From assembly GCA_029212465.1 (NCBI GenBank), contig JARGNV010000006.1, positions 27,439 to 91,438 of the forward strand: a DNA stretch of 64,000 nt. The letters run 5' to 3'. Positions 46,770 to 55,328 of this stretch are shown here, in pieces; the first letter of the stretch is position 1; each line of letters opens with the position of its first letter. Source of the stretch: Legionellaceae bacterium (lineage in GTDB: Bacteria > Pseudomonadota > Gammaproteobacteria > Legionellales > Legionellaceae). Both the position numbers and the translations under genes were made by a program. The notes beneath the pieces are model-generated. The model was not told the DNA's origin. It did not search any database and saw only the letters and a program-made list of their open reading frames with translations.

Positions 46770-47885
46770 TTATACACGCCGCCTCAATTGCGTGGCATGT
46801 CGCCTACTAAATACCACAGATTTCCGCAAAGGTGCCCGACTAAAATGCAATTGTGCAAAGTGCCGCTTTTGCATTTTGAGTTCTGTTTCGAATGCTTGTC
46901 TAATAGGCCTACCAAAGCGCCAAATTTTTTGTTGCATCACGTCCAACGACAGCGGCATTCTTGCGAGTGCATGCGCCTCTTCCTCGCGCCCTGCCATAAG
47001 CGATGCAAAATAGCGTAATTGCTGAATAACATCGTCTCTAAAGGGCTGATTATTGGATGGACAAAGCACATGAACATGCATATGCGGCACCGTCATACCG
47101 GATTGCGCATGCTTTTGCATATACATGACTAAATCCTCTCGGCGCCCATGCCAAAGACTTAGCGTGGCTCTCAATAAAGTTTCAAGCTCAAATAAGTGGG
47201 CAGGTGATAAATGCATTAAGTCCATTTCATGTTGATATGGCACAATCATCATATGAAACGGCGAGTCTCCTAGTGGACGATAATTTAGACATAGGAAAAA
47301 ATGATCAAACCCTGATATAACCTGCTCATCTAAAAACTCTGGCCTATCAAATGCGCAAGGCTTGTGATTCATTGCAGGAGAAACCCACTTTTCATCTGTT
47401 TTTCTTAAAATATAATAATAGAATTCGTCTTCATCAATATCTTCTAGGTGTAAGAATTGATACGTTTCAAGTAAACCATGCCACAACACAGGATACCCGA
47501 ATAAAACTGCATCATCGAGGCTCTTATGACGAGGCTCATAGCAGGAAAGCTCATGGATAAAATCATCATAATCTAGCTGCGCAACCGCTTTCGGCTCACC
47601 TTCATAAAATAATCGATGCAACCGTCCTACCTTCTTGCGCAAGTCCATTGACAGTAGTTCATTTTGAATGTCCGGATATTCACAATTAATTTCTATATCA
47701 AACCGACCATATGCATTCAAAACAAAGTGGACCGCATAACTACTCAAACTTTTTTTCACCAGCAAAGACACCAAACTGGGCAACCTATGAAGCGGTGAAT
47801 CAAATGCACGCTCAGCCATTACACGAAACTGTAAAATTCGGATGAAACCTGCGTCTTCTTCTTTATGAATCAATTCAACATACAT
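46770..47885 (-). CDS. HIT-superfamily protein with long N-terminal extension
   Basis: A 371-residue protein whose residues 200-280 show the histidine-triad fold: 'FHMMIVPYQHEMDLMHLSP' followed by 'MTVPHMHVHVLCPSN', the H-x-H-x-H motif at His268, His270 and His272. HIT proteins hydrolyse or transfer nucleotidyl groups. The first 190 residues have no recognised domain, and the last 90 are strongly basic ('KMQKRHFAQLHF', 'HATQLRRRV'). Normal HIT proteins are 110-150 residues, so this is three times the usual length; GalT/Ap4A phosphorylase-like enzymes of this superfamily are nearer in size, but their motifs are not obvious. GAGGTGG precedes ATG 47885. Divergent from crcB. Confidence 0.65.
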   Translation of the reverse strand: MYVELIHKEEDAGFIRILQFRVMAERAFDSPLHRLPSLVSLLVKKSLSSYAVHFVLNAYGRFDIEINCEYPDIQNELLSMDLRKKVGRLHRLFYEGEPKAVAQLDYDDFIHELSCYEPRHKSLDDAVLFGYPVLWHGLLETYQFLHLEDIDEDEFYYYILRKTDEKWVSPAMNHKPCAFDRPEFLDEQVISGFDHFFLCLNYRPLGDSPFHMMIVPYQHEMDLMHLSPAHLFELETLLRATLSLWHGRREDLVMYMQKHAQSGMTVPHMHVHVLCPSNNQPFRDDVIQQLRYFASLMAGREEEAHALARMPLSLDVMQQKIWRFGRPIRQAFETELKMQKRHFAQLHFSRAPLRKSVVFSRRHATQLRRRV

Positions 47886-48038
47886 ACAACCACCTCACCT
47901 ATAATTGTAGACTATTTAATCAGTTAGATGTATTTTGAAATTTATTGGTTATTTATAATTAACAACAGAGCAAACATTGCTATCCTAGGCAATAGATGCA
48001 ATGATGTTTTAATCGCCCCTTACATAAAACCTGCCGGT

Positions 48039-48413
48039 ATGGATATATGGCTTATTTTTATTGGTTCAGGGCTCGGTGGAGTCTCTCGTTTTGGCATTTC
48101 CAATAGCCTTGCTAAAGTGTTAGGCCCTTTTTTCCCGTATGGTACACTCCTTGTAAATACGCTCGGCTCACTGCTTATTGGCTTTTTACTTGTGCTGAGT
48201 CTCGATAGGCTCGAAGGTATTGCAAATCATCTAAGACCTCTTCTTTTGACAGGCTTCCTAGGAGGGTTCACAACCTTTTCAACTTTCTCAGTTGAAACAC
48301 TCAACTTGCTTGAAACTAGCGGATGGGGGCTTGCTACACTAAACGCATCACTTAATCTTACACTCTGTTTATTAATGACCTGGCTCGGTATATGGGGAGG
48401 ACGACAACTATGA
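48039..48413 (+). CDS. crcB: Fluoride ion channel CrcB/Fluc
   Basis: A small four-helix dual-topology membrane protein (124 residues) that exports fluoride. Family motifs are complete: 'GSGLGGVSRFGIS' near residue 8, 'FPYGTLLVNTLGSLLIGFLL' near 33 (channel Asn), and 'TGFLGGFTTFSTFSVET' near 72 (the Phe box and central Na site). The frame is open from 47928, but ATG 48039 begins exactly where homologues begin. The final bases overlap the DUF190 gene as ATGA. No fluoride riboswitch could be established upstream. Confidence 0.92.
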   Translation: MDIWLIFIGSGLGGVSRFGISNSLAKVLGPFFPYGTLLVNTLGSLLIGFLLVLSLDRLEGIANHLRPLLLTGFLGGFTTFSTFSVETLNLLETSGWGLATLNASLNLTLCLLMTWLGIWGGRQL

Positions 48414-48727
48414 GTTTAGAAATCACAAAGATTGTTATTGCACGTATCTATCTCACCGAGTCATCCCCCATGCTAGATGACATCTTAGATTATCTACGGG
48501 GAGATGCAGACATCCGTGGGTTCAGCGTCTTTCGTGCCGTTCGCGGTTTTGGCGATACTGGAGAGCAAGCTTCTCGCCTCATCGATGTATCGCTTAACCT
48601 CCCTTTAATCATTGAGTTTTTTGACGAAGAAGCAAAATCGCATCGCATCATCGAGCATCTCACACAATTTGTTAAACCCAAACATATTGTGTTTTGGGAT
48701 GCACAAACCAATAAAAATGGTACGTAG
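48410..48727 (+). CDS. DUF190 family protein
   Basis: A 105-residue PII-like DUF190 protein with the family line 'KIVIARIYLTESSPMLDDIL', 'GFSVFRAVRGFGDTGE' and 'LPLIIEFFDEEAKSHRIIEHL'. DUF190 genes are often beside crcB and may modulate it; the reaction is unknown. ATG 48410 overlaps the crcB stop (ATGA), so the two are cotranslated. Confidence 0.9.
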   Translation: MSLEITKIVIARIYLTESSPMLDDILDYLRGDADIRGFSVFRAVRGFGDTGEQASRLIDVSLNLPLIIEFFDEEAKSHRIIEHLTQFVKPKHIVFWDAQTNKNGT

Positions 48728-48742
48728 CGCATCCCCCTAAAC

Positions 48743-49471
48743 TCACACGACAAAATCAAAATACTGCTTTCGGTGAGGCTCTTGGCGCAGCGTAAAATGC
48801 CACCACTCTTTACTATACGGCCTAAACCCATATTGATTCATAACATGCCGTAAAAGCATACGATTTTTATATGCTTTTTTAGAGATATTCCTACTACTTG
48901 GGTACGCACGCGTATCAAAACAATCAAACCCAGTTCCCATATCAATACTGTTATCTTGAAAGCGTTTCTCAATTGACGCATAACAAGCTGTCAATGGTTG
49001 CCCTCGATGATATGAAGCCCCCTTCTTTGCGGGTAGTTGAACCAAAGTTAAGTCAACCGTACTACCACGACTGTGCCCTGAATATTCTGCAACGTACCCC
49101 AACTTAAACAAGTTCTTCTTATCTGTGTCCGGATAAAACTCGGCTTTCATTGCATCTTGGTTCGGCTTTTGGCTCCAAGCAACAAAATCCGCCACCGCAC
49201 GTTTTGGTCGATAACAATCATACACTTTAATACTATACCCCAATCGTTTAAATTTTTGCTGTGCACGCGCAAGTTGTCGCGCAGCAGGCGCCGTTAAAAC
49301 GCAACGTCCGTGCTGATAACCAACAATCGGTCGTCCAACAAAATTATGGTATGTGGCATAGCGCATCTCTTGTAAAATATCAGGCGCGTACGTATCCAAA
49401 TACACAAAGCCATCCGGTAGAGCGTAACTCGCAACCGAGTAAAAGCACAACAAAAAAATAAAACGTCTCAT
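48743..49471 (-). CDS. VanX-like D-Ala-D-Ala dipeptidase, exported
   Basis: A 242-residue zinc dipeptidase of family M15D. The zinc motif S-x-H-x-x-x-x-x-x-D is seen in 'YSGHSRGSTVDLTL' (His133, Asp140) and the third ligand with its catalytic Glu in 'KEWWHFTL' (Glu222, His225); the substrate Arg is in 'YDCYRPKRAV' (Arg88). A signal peptide ('FIFLLCFYSVASYA') places it in the periplasm, unlike cytosolic VanX, so recycling of peptidoglycan-derived D-Ala-D-Ala is the likely role rather than vancomycin resistance. ATG overlaps the end of the MFS gene (ATGA). Confidence 0.88.
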   Translation of the reverse strand: MRRFIFLLCFYSVASYALPDGFVYLDTYAPDILQEMRYATYHNFVGRPIVGYQHGRCVLTAPAARQLARAQQKFKRLGYSIKVYDCYRPKRAVADFVAWSQKPNQDAMKAEFYPDTDKKNLFKLGYVAEYSGHSRGSTVDLTLVQLPAKKGASYHRGQPLTACYASIEKRFQDNSIDMGTGFDCFDTRAYPSSRNISKKAYKNRMLLRHVMNQYGFRPYSKEWWHFTLRQEPHRKQYFDFVV

Positions 49472-50754
49472 CCTGCCCCCTCAATTAAGTCATGCACCAG
49501 CCTCACCTGCTCTTTACCGCGGCCATATTCACACACGAACAAAGCACCAAGCCCCATCACAGCACCCAGCATGTAATAATATGCAGGCATCATCATGTCT
49601 CCTGTCTGGTTGACAAGCCACATTAAAACCAAAGGCGCCGTACTTCCAAACAAAGAAATACCCACATGAAAAGATACGCCAAATCCGCTATAACGGCAGT
49701 TATCTGGGAACAGCAACAGCATATAAGCATTAATTGGTGCAAACGTGATTGCAATTAAGCCAGACATTAAAAACATCCCGAGCAATATCAAACTAACATT
49801 GCCTGAGCTGATGAAGTGCATCACCCAAAAACTCAAACAAAACATAGCAAGCATACCCACAACCAACTGCTTTAAGTGCCCGACTTTATCCGCCACCAAC
49901 GCCATCAGAGGCTCAAGCAATGCAACAACTGCAAGAGATGCAGTTGCCATTAACGTTGTGTAACTCAATGAAATATTGAAATAACGATGCAAATAACTCG
50001 CTGTAAATACATACATCCCAAATGTCATTATCCCAACCAAGCCACCTAGCCCAACCACACCTATCACTGCATATGGCACCTTTTGAAGCGCCACTAAAAA
50101 AGGACGTTTCGTTTTATTATTTGCATTCATCTGGGCGTACACAGGCGTTTCTGGCACTTTCCTGCGTAAATGAAAAATAATAAACCCTATGAGTGCCGCA
50201 AACCCAAAGCCAAATCGCCAAGCAAAACTCGGCATAAACGACGCTGTTAAACAAGACGCCATAAGTCCTGCAGCAATCACGCCAATGCTATAAGCAACAC
50301 TTGTTAGGCACCCATAAAATGCACGTTTATCAGGTGGCGCATGCTCCACCAAAAAAACAGCGGAACCTGTAAATTCGGAGCTCGCTGAAAATCCTTGCAT
50401 GACGCGTAGCAAGGTAATCACGATAGGAGCCACAATGCCTATGGCGCTAAACCCTGGTAAAATTGCTATCATAACGGTCGGACACGCCATGGTAATAATG
50501 CTTAGCATGAGCGCACGCCTACGCCCAAAGCGATCGCCAATATATCCAAAAAATATAGACCCAACCGGTGCTAGTAAATAGCCTACCGCAAAAACCGCAA
50601 ACACGTGTAACAAAGAGGCGATGGTATTGTCTTTTGGAAAAAATATACTTGCAATAATTGGTGCAAAATAGCCAAAAATAGCAAAGTCATACCATTGAAC
50701 AGCTGTTCCCGAAATACCGATAAACATCGCTTTTTTGGACGTAAATCCACGCAT
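49468..50754 (-). CDS. MFS transporter of the metabolite:H+ symporter family
   Basis: A 428-residue, 12-helix transporter of the MHS (ProP/KgtP) type. Signature parts: 'GTAVQWYDFAIFGYFAPII' in helix 1, 'GYIGDRFGRRRALMLSIITM' (loop 2-3, motif A), and 'RVMQGFSASSEFTGSAVFLV' in helix 4, typical of osmolyte and dicarboxylate symporters. The substrate is not known. The start is set at ATG 50754 after AGGTGG; the frame extends ten codons further. The final codon overlaps the VanX-like gene, so uptake of a dipeptide or amino acid is an attractive idea but not proven. Confidence 0.85.
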   Translation of the reverse strand: MRGFTSKKAMFIGISGTAVQWYDFAIFGYFAPIIASIFFPKDNTIASLLHVFAVFAVGYLLAPVGSIFFGYIGDRFGRRRALMLSIITMACPTVMIAILPGFSAIGIVAPIVITLLRVMQGFSASSEFTGSAVFLVEHAPPDKRAFYGCLTSVAYSIGVIAAGLMASCLTASFMPSFAWRFGFGFAALIGFIIFHLRRKVPETPVYAQMNANNKTKRPFLVALQKVPYAVIGVVGLGGLVGIMTFGMYVFTASYLHRYFNISLSYTTLMATASLAVVALLEPLMALVADKVGHLKQLVVGMLAMFCLSFWVMHFISSGNVSLILLGMFLMSGLIAITFAPINAYMLLLFPDNCRYSGFGVSFHVGISLFGSTAPLVLMWLVNQTGDMMMPAYYYMLGAVMGLGALFVCEYGRGKEQVRLVHDLIEGAG

Positions 50755-50898
50755 CACATACCACCTACTAAAACACATCAGCACTCAAAACCTATGATAT
50801 TATACAGGCTGTTGCCCTTAATACATAAAGCTAGTGTAAGCCACCACTTTTATGCTAATTTAAATCAAGTTAATCACACATCATAAGGATGTCGAAAC

Positions 50899-51657
50899 AT
50901 GTTCAGAAAAACTGCCAGTGCTTGCTTCGCACTCTTTGTTATTGCATGCCCTGCCTACAGTGGAGCAATGGGAGAGGTAACTGATACCCAAACTATCAGG
51001 CCACTCATTATGCTAAGCGGTGGCCCTGCGTGGCAGTCCGATGGAAAAACACAAACCTTTACTTTACAGCCAACTGTGCAAAACGCATATGTCGCCAATA
51101 AAAATACATCCGCTCTCGGTAGTGGTGCTATCTATCTTGCCATACAAGGCCCTTTTTATAAAAGTGTACTCGCAAACATAGGTGTCGCATTCACAGGTAG
51201 TGGCACAGCAAAACTTTCTGGCGAGGTCTGGCAAGATGCCTCTCCAGACTTTAGCAATTTCACCTATAACTATGAAGTCAACCAGTTCCGTGTTGCGTTT
51301 AAAGCACGACTTGTTGAAACAGACCCCAAATATCTCAAGGCTGTTAAACCTTATCTCTCAGGCGAAGTTGGTGGCGGTGCTAACCGCTCAACAAGGTACT
51401 TCACCACAAGAACCATTGATACTGCCGTATTACAACCTCCTTTTGCTAATAACACTGTTCTTGCACTTACCTATGCTTTTGGTGCAGGCCTACAAGGAAA
51501 CGTCACACCCCATGTCCAAGTGGGTGTCGGCTATGAGTTTGCAAACTGGGGTAAAAACAACTTAGGCATCGCAAACGGCCAAACGACACCAGATCGTCTT
51601 GGCTCAAGCCACTTATATGTAAATGAGTTGCAATTTAGTGTGCTCTACACGGTTTAA
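50899..51657 (+). CDS. Outer-membrane beta-barrel protein
   Basis: A 252-residue protein with a signal peptide ('ACFALFVIACPAYSG', cleavage near 'AYSGA'), then alternating amphipathic strands and aromatic girdles such as 'GAIYLAIQGPFYKSVLANIG', 'VGVGYEFANWGKNN' and the ending 'YVNELQFSVLYTV', a closing strand typical of outer-membrane barrels with C-terminal aromatic spacing. It resembles the 25-kDa OmpA-like barrels common in Legionella and Coxiella. The function is not known; a porin or surface protein is likely. It ends at a strong terminator shared with the pilin gene. Confidence 0.75.
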   Translation: MFRKTASACFALFVIACPAYSGAMGEVTDTQTIRPLIMLSGGPAWQSDGKTQTFTLQPTVQNAYVANKNTSALGSGAIYLAIQGPFYKSVLANIGVAFTGSGTAKLSGEVWQDASPDFSNFTYNYEVNQFRVAFKARLVETDPKYLKAVKPYLSGEVGGGANRSTRYFTTRTIDTAVLQPPFANNTVLALTYAFGAGLQGNVTPHVQVGVGYEFANWGKNNLGIANGQTTPDRLGSSHLYVNELQFSVLYTV

Positions 51658-51661
51658 ATCT

Positions 51662-51706
51662 TTCGCCATAAAAAAGAGGGCGTTACGCCCTCTTTTTTAT
51701 GGCGAA
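51662..51706. terminator. Bidirectional intrinsic terminator
   Basis: A perfect 21-bp stem TTCGCCATAAAAAAGAGGGCG with its complement around the loop TTA, including A6 and T6 tracts, ends both the barrel gene (plus) and the pilin gene (minus). Confidence 0.9.
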
Positions 51707-51714
51707 GTTATATA

Positions 51715-52140
51715 TTACTGACCTGCACCGGTTACTGTATAAGACGCTGTATAAGTCGAGCCATCTTTACTAATCTGCAAGGTACATGCTGCCTCAGTAC
51801 CGTTTCCTGTTGCTGTAGTATCCGCTGCAAGGTTATAGGTATCTGCAATTGCAGCACCTGCTGTTCCAAGCGTGAGTGTGGGTGTAATTATAGCCGCCAC
51901 ATCTGAACATTTTGCAACAGTAATACATTTTCCTGCTGTTACCGCATTACTCACTGTAGAGCATCCCGCATAGTTGATAGAGCTTGCTGTTGCAAGCGAG
52001 CCTGCAACACCATCTACCGCTGCTTGTTGTGCATTGACTTGTAAATCAATGAAACGTGGGACCGCAACCGCTGCAAGAATACCTAAAACGACAATAATCA
52101 TCACAAATTCAACCACACTAAACCCCTTTTGGATACGCAC
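51715..52140 (-). CDS. Type IV pilin/MSHA-like major pilin
   Basis: A 141-residue pilin with a short leader 'MRIQKG' followed by 'FSVVEFVMIIVVLGILAAVA', the prepilin peptidase site and hydrophobic helix with Glu5. The continuation 'VPRFIDLQVNAQQAAVDGVA' resembles MshA-type pilins, and four cysteines in the C-terminal half could form disulfide loops. It starts at GTG 52140 behind AGGAG. No assembly genes are nearby, so it would use an apparatus encoded elsewhere. Highly Thr/Ala-rich surface domain, as usual for exposed pilins. Confidence 0.8.
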   Translation of the reverse strand: MRIQKGFSVVEFVMIIVVLGILAAVAVPRFIDLQVNAQQAAVDGVAGSLATASSINYAGCSTVSNAVTAGKCITVAKCSDVAAIITPTLTLGTAGAAIADTYNLAADTTATGNGTEAACTLQISKDGSTYTASYTVTGAGQ

Positions 52141-52266
52141 CTTTATGCTCCTGTTATTGTCTCTTCCATGCTTAAAGTATAAGACATGGTTTTTAATAAC
52201 TCTAAAAATGTCAACGAATCAATGTGATACTGCTCTGTACTACTCCAGCTCTCAAGACACGCCCCA

Positions 52267-52935
52267 TCAAAAGTTGGGCGTCACATAGGTATCACTCCAA
52301 GAAGCTGCAGGATTATGCTTGCCACCCTGATCAGATAAGTATTTCTGGACTGCTGACTTGTTGCTCTCGCCTGCCAAATCAAGTGGTGTTTTAGCCTGTC
52401 CATTTTTAAGGTTAATGGCGTCTGGGTACGCCTCATAACACGCTTTGACTATCTCAAAATTCCCATAGGCGGCGGCTAAGTGTAGTGGCAAATTATTATC
52501 TGCATCAGCTAACACTGCAACGCCGTCATACCCCATGAGTCGGGCTGCCATATCTGTACGCCCATTTAAAACGGCGGTATGGATAGGGCTCATTCCAACG
52601 CTGTTTTGAATGCGAAGCAATGCTGCTGCATTGTCTTCTGATAACACTGAGTTTAATAAATTCCTAAAATCATTCTTTGCAAGCCGGTGCAATACGGTAT
52701 CGCCATCGCGATTTTGATGAGCTAACACATCCCTTGACAACGCTAACAACTGCTCAAAGATAACCTCTTTATCTATTTTTAACTGCTTTGTGTGCGACGC
52801 TGGAAGTGCTAAAGCGCTATACAGAGGATTCTCATTCAGTTCATGTGCGAGTGCCGCTATATCATCATCGTCTGACAAAAGTGCAGATACCTTTGTGCGG
52901 TCCCCATTTACTGCTGCAGTATGTAGCTTTGTCAT
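52267..52935 (-). CDS. Ankyrin-repeat protein
   Basis: A 222-residue protein made of about five ankyrin repeats: 'TKLHTAAVNGDRTKVSALL', 'GDTVLHRLAKNDFRNLLNSV', 'GMSPIHTAVLNGRTDMAARL', 'NNLPLHLAAAYGNFEIVKAC' and 'AKTPLDLAGESNKSAVQKYL'. No signal peptide or transmembrane segment. Ankyrin proteins of intracellular gammaproteobacteria are often secreted and bind host proteins. It lies 60 bp after the kinase gene on the same strand with no terminator between, so both are probably one transcript. Function otherwise unknown. Confidence 0.85.
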   Translation of the reverse strand: MTKLHTAAVNGDRTKVSALLSDDDDIAALAHELNENPLYSALALPASHTKQLKIDKEVIFEQLLALSRDVLAHQNRDGDTVLHRLAKNDFRNLLNSVLSEDNAAALLRIQNSVGMSPIHTAVLNGRTDMAARLMGYDGVAVLADADNNLPLHLAAAYGNFEIVKACYEAYPDAINLKNGQAKTPLDLAGESNKSAVQKYLSDQGGKHNPAASWSDTYVTPNF

Positions 52936-52995
52936 GTTTTAATTGCTCCCATGCATCAATTCGTTTATCATATACCCACACTGTGCGTGTATCAA

Positions 52996-55182
52996 CTAGC
53001 TAGGTGGCCTTATGTTGCTATCGTGCTGTGTATCCACTTCCGGTCTGGGGGTTTGTTGTCCATATTTTTCCTTAAATGCCATAAAAGCTTGTACATCAGG
53101 GGACGCCAAAAGCGATGGCCTGCGAAGCATATTGGGGGCGCTCTGGCTTAAGCGCTTAAATAACACCACTTCTTGCCCCATATCGTTGAGCACTGCCTTT
53201 TGTGCGGGCGTTTTCCCCTCCATAACCGATGTTCGCTCCAGCAAAGGAAGCGCTAACACTTTTGCTTCAATCTCCTCCCACTTTTGAGCTACCTTAGGTG
53301 AAGCATCTGCTTTATACAATGCTATCATATCTTTCAGTGCAGCAAGCTGCGCTTCATTGTCTTTAAAGTGCGTACGAACTGCACGCACTTCATCCTGAAT
53401 GCGCATCACATCTTCTGTCGTTTGTGCTTTATTCAGTGCATGCGTTCTATCCGTGATAAATGCCTGCATCACACCATCTTTATCACCCAGTTTAAAGTGC
53501 TCTATACCCTTCAACTGCTGATGTGTATCCACTTTTGCTTCTAGTAATGCATCACGCGCAGCTTCTGCAGTCGCTTTAGCATTTCCTAGTTTTTCATTCA
53601 GTGTATCATGAATACTACACAAAGCCTCTTCTGTATCGGCTGCGGCTATCAGCTGCTGCTGCTCGGCAATAAATGTTTGCATCGCGGCTTTTTCAGACGC
53701 ACCAACATCCAACCGCTGCACTAAATTCAGTAATTGGTACACGTCTGTTTTTAATTCCACCAACGCTTCATGCTCAAAAGAAAACTCGACTAACTCAGGG
53801 TATTGAAGAAAAGCAAGTGCATCAACCGCTTCATGTAAACTCATTGGCGCATCATCGGCACTGGTATAAATTAATTGCTTAATGGTGTACGCTAAATTTG
53901 CTCCTTTAGGTGTTTTAAAAACAGGTGCCGAAAAATCGAATTTATCCACATCATGCAAAGTCCCGTTCGGATTTCCGTCTTTATCGTAGGTATAAAAAGC
54001 ACTGTCACTACACCCTGTTAAGTTTTGATATAAGTTTTTCCCCAACATATACGCATGCATTTTACTCACATCAACAAGTTCCCTTGTTTCACTACATCGT
54101 GCAAGCTCAGGGGTTTCCAACTGCTTTGAGCGCAATAACGGATAAAATGTATTCTGAGGTGCATCTAAATCTAATACCCGCACCGTTTGCGTACTGACAT
54201 CTCCCCATCTGTCGATCACTTCTACTTCGGTTTCTCGGGTATAAGTAAACCCTTTTTTATCTGCAATACGCAACTCACCATATTCATCAACTAGCCAGTT
54301 GCCGTTTTTCATATCGGTAAAGCAGTAACCCGCACGTTCCATATTCTCAAGTATTCTTGCCATTTGAATATACAAGTGCATTGCACTGTCTATGCGTGCG
54401 TCTGGGTCCTCTGATGGCTTTGCAGTTTTTTTTAAGTCGCCTCCAGGATGAAACTCTGTAAACAATAGAGTTCTTGTGACGTGCTTGCCTGTTTCTGGGT
54501 TCGTACAAACAGCTTCGCGCTCAGATATATCCGGCGTAAATACATCTTGCATACAGCCTTCTCGTAACTCCCGAACCGCCTCTTTCGCCACTCCCATCCG
54601 ATTTTCTGCTTTAAGTACAATGGTTTGAAAGGTATGCGTATCTAGCACAGTAAAGTTCTTAGAGTTTCCGCCTCCTAAAACACCAATTTCATAGCGTGAC
54701 AAGAGCTTCAAAAAATCCTCACGCCCCATTTCCCCTTCATCAAACACACGCTCGGCTAATTTCTCTTGCGTAAAACCTGGCTCGAGTAAAACAGCAAGCA
54801 GACGCTCTACTTTATCAGGCGCCATCACTGCTAAATATTCAGGGAAAGTAAGTTTGGATATATCGGGTACCATGCCAAGGGCTTCACGCTCATCCTGTAT
54901 GTCATTAAAAAGGGTTTTATGAATTTTTATGTGGTAATCCATGAAAAAGCGTTTCAAGTCATCTGGAAACTTTCTGTCAATTTTGTCAACTGTCGCTTCA
55001 AGCTCAGATAAAGCATTGATGCGCGCTGCTTCATCTTCTAGTTGATTGTATGCACGAATCAATGCATCAATTTCTGCAATATAAGGTGTGACTGCATCTC
55101 TAAACTTCTCTGCATATTCTTTTGTTTTTTGGGGCTTTTCAGGTATGACTATATCAAGCGGCCCTATCAGCTGGATTGGCAT
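52996..55182 (-). CDS. Divergent eukaryote-like protein kinase, effector-like
   Basis: A 728-residue protein with kinase-like motifs (numbers from GTG 55191): a glycine loop 'EIGVLGGGNSKNFTVL' (168-183), the nucleotide-binding Lys in 'TIVLKAEN' (Lys194), and a catalytic loop 'FTDMKNGNWLVDEYGELRIA' (291-310), which matches D-x-K-x-x-N of Ser/Thr kinases but lacks the His-Arg before the Asp; the metal-binding loop is 'ADKKG' in place of DFG. Helical regions surround it: 150 residues before, 270 after (coiled-coil-like). ATG 55182 follows GAGG. It probably heads an operon with the ankyrin gene. Such kinases in Legionella (LegK group) are Dot/Icm effectors; here that is inference. Activity is not certain because of the changed motifs. 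Confidence 0.7.
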   Translation of the reverse strand: MPIQLIGPLDIVIPEKPQKTKEYAEKFRDAVTPYIAEIDALIRAYNQLEDEAARINALSELEATVDKIDRKFPDDLKRFFMDYHIKIHKTLFNDIQDEREALGMVPDISKLTFPEYLAVMAPDKVERLLAVLLEPGFTQEKLAERVFDEGEMGREDFLKLLSRYEIGVLGGGNSKNFTVLDTHTFQTIVLKAENRMGVAKEAVRELREGCMQDVFTPDISEREAVCTNPETGKHVTRTLLFTEFHPGGDLKKTAKPSEDPDARIDSAMHLYIQMARILENMERAGYCFTDMKNGNWLVDEYGELRIADKKGFTYTRETEVEVIDRWGDVSTQTVRVLDLDAPQNTFYPLLRSKQLETPELARCSETRELVDVSKMHAYMLGKNLYQNLTGCSDSAFYTYDKDGNPNGTLHDVDKFDFSAPVFKTPKGANLAYTIKQLIYTSADDAPMSLHEAVDALAFLQYPELVEFSFEHEALVELKTDVYQLLNLVQRLDVGASEKAAMQTFIAEQQQLIAAADTEEALCSIHDTLNEKLGNAKATAEAARDALLEAKVDTHQQLKGIEHFKLGDKDGVMQAFITDRTHALNKAQTTEDVMRIQDEVRAVRTHFKDNEAQLAALKDMIALYKADASPKVAQKWEEIEAKVLALPLLERTSVMEGKTPAQKAVLNDMGQEVVLFKRLSQSAPNMLRRPSLLASPDVQAFMAFKEKYGQQTPRPEVDTQHDSNIRPPS

Positions 55183-55242
55183 GTAACACACCTCAATTGA
55201 TTCTCAGTATTTTAAATATAGTCCAAATAACATTATTTGACT

Positions 55243-55268
55243 TTAATTTGGTCTTAAAGATTATTTAA
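55243..55268. promoter_or_regulatory. Three TTAA tetramers at 11-bp phase, PmrA-like operator
   Basis: TTAA occurs at 55243-55246, 55254-55257 and 55265-55268, each exactly 11 bp after the last. The PmrA element of Legionella and Coxiella is a direct repeat of cTTAA with an 11-bp period. The third copy ends 18 bp before an extended -10 (TGC then TACACT at 55287-55292) on the plus strand, the expected -35 position. The site is also upstream of the kinase gene on the minus strand. Confidence 0.5.
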
Positions 55269-55328
55269 GAATCAACTGTGATGTGCTACACTTTCATATG
55301 TCCTAACTGCTTCCTTAAAGGTAATTTC

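Noticed and set aside
47975..48038. Possible fluoride riboswitch before crcB
   Set aside because: A segment resembling the 3' part of the crcB motif (AATCGCCCCTTAC) is present, but the conserved GGnGATG 5' part and the required pairing could not be found. A covariance search would decide.
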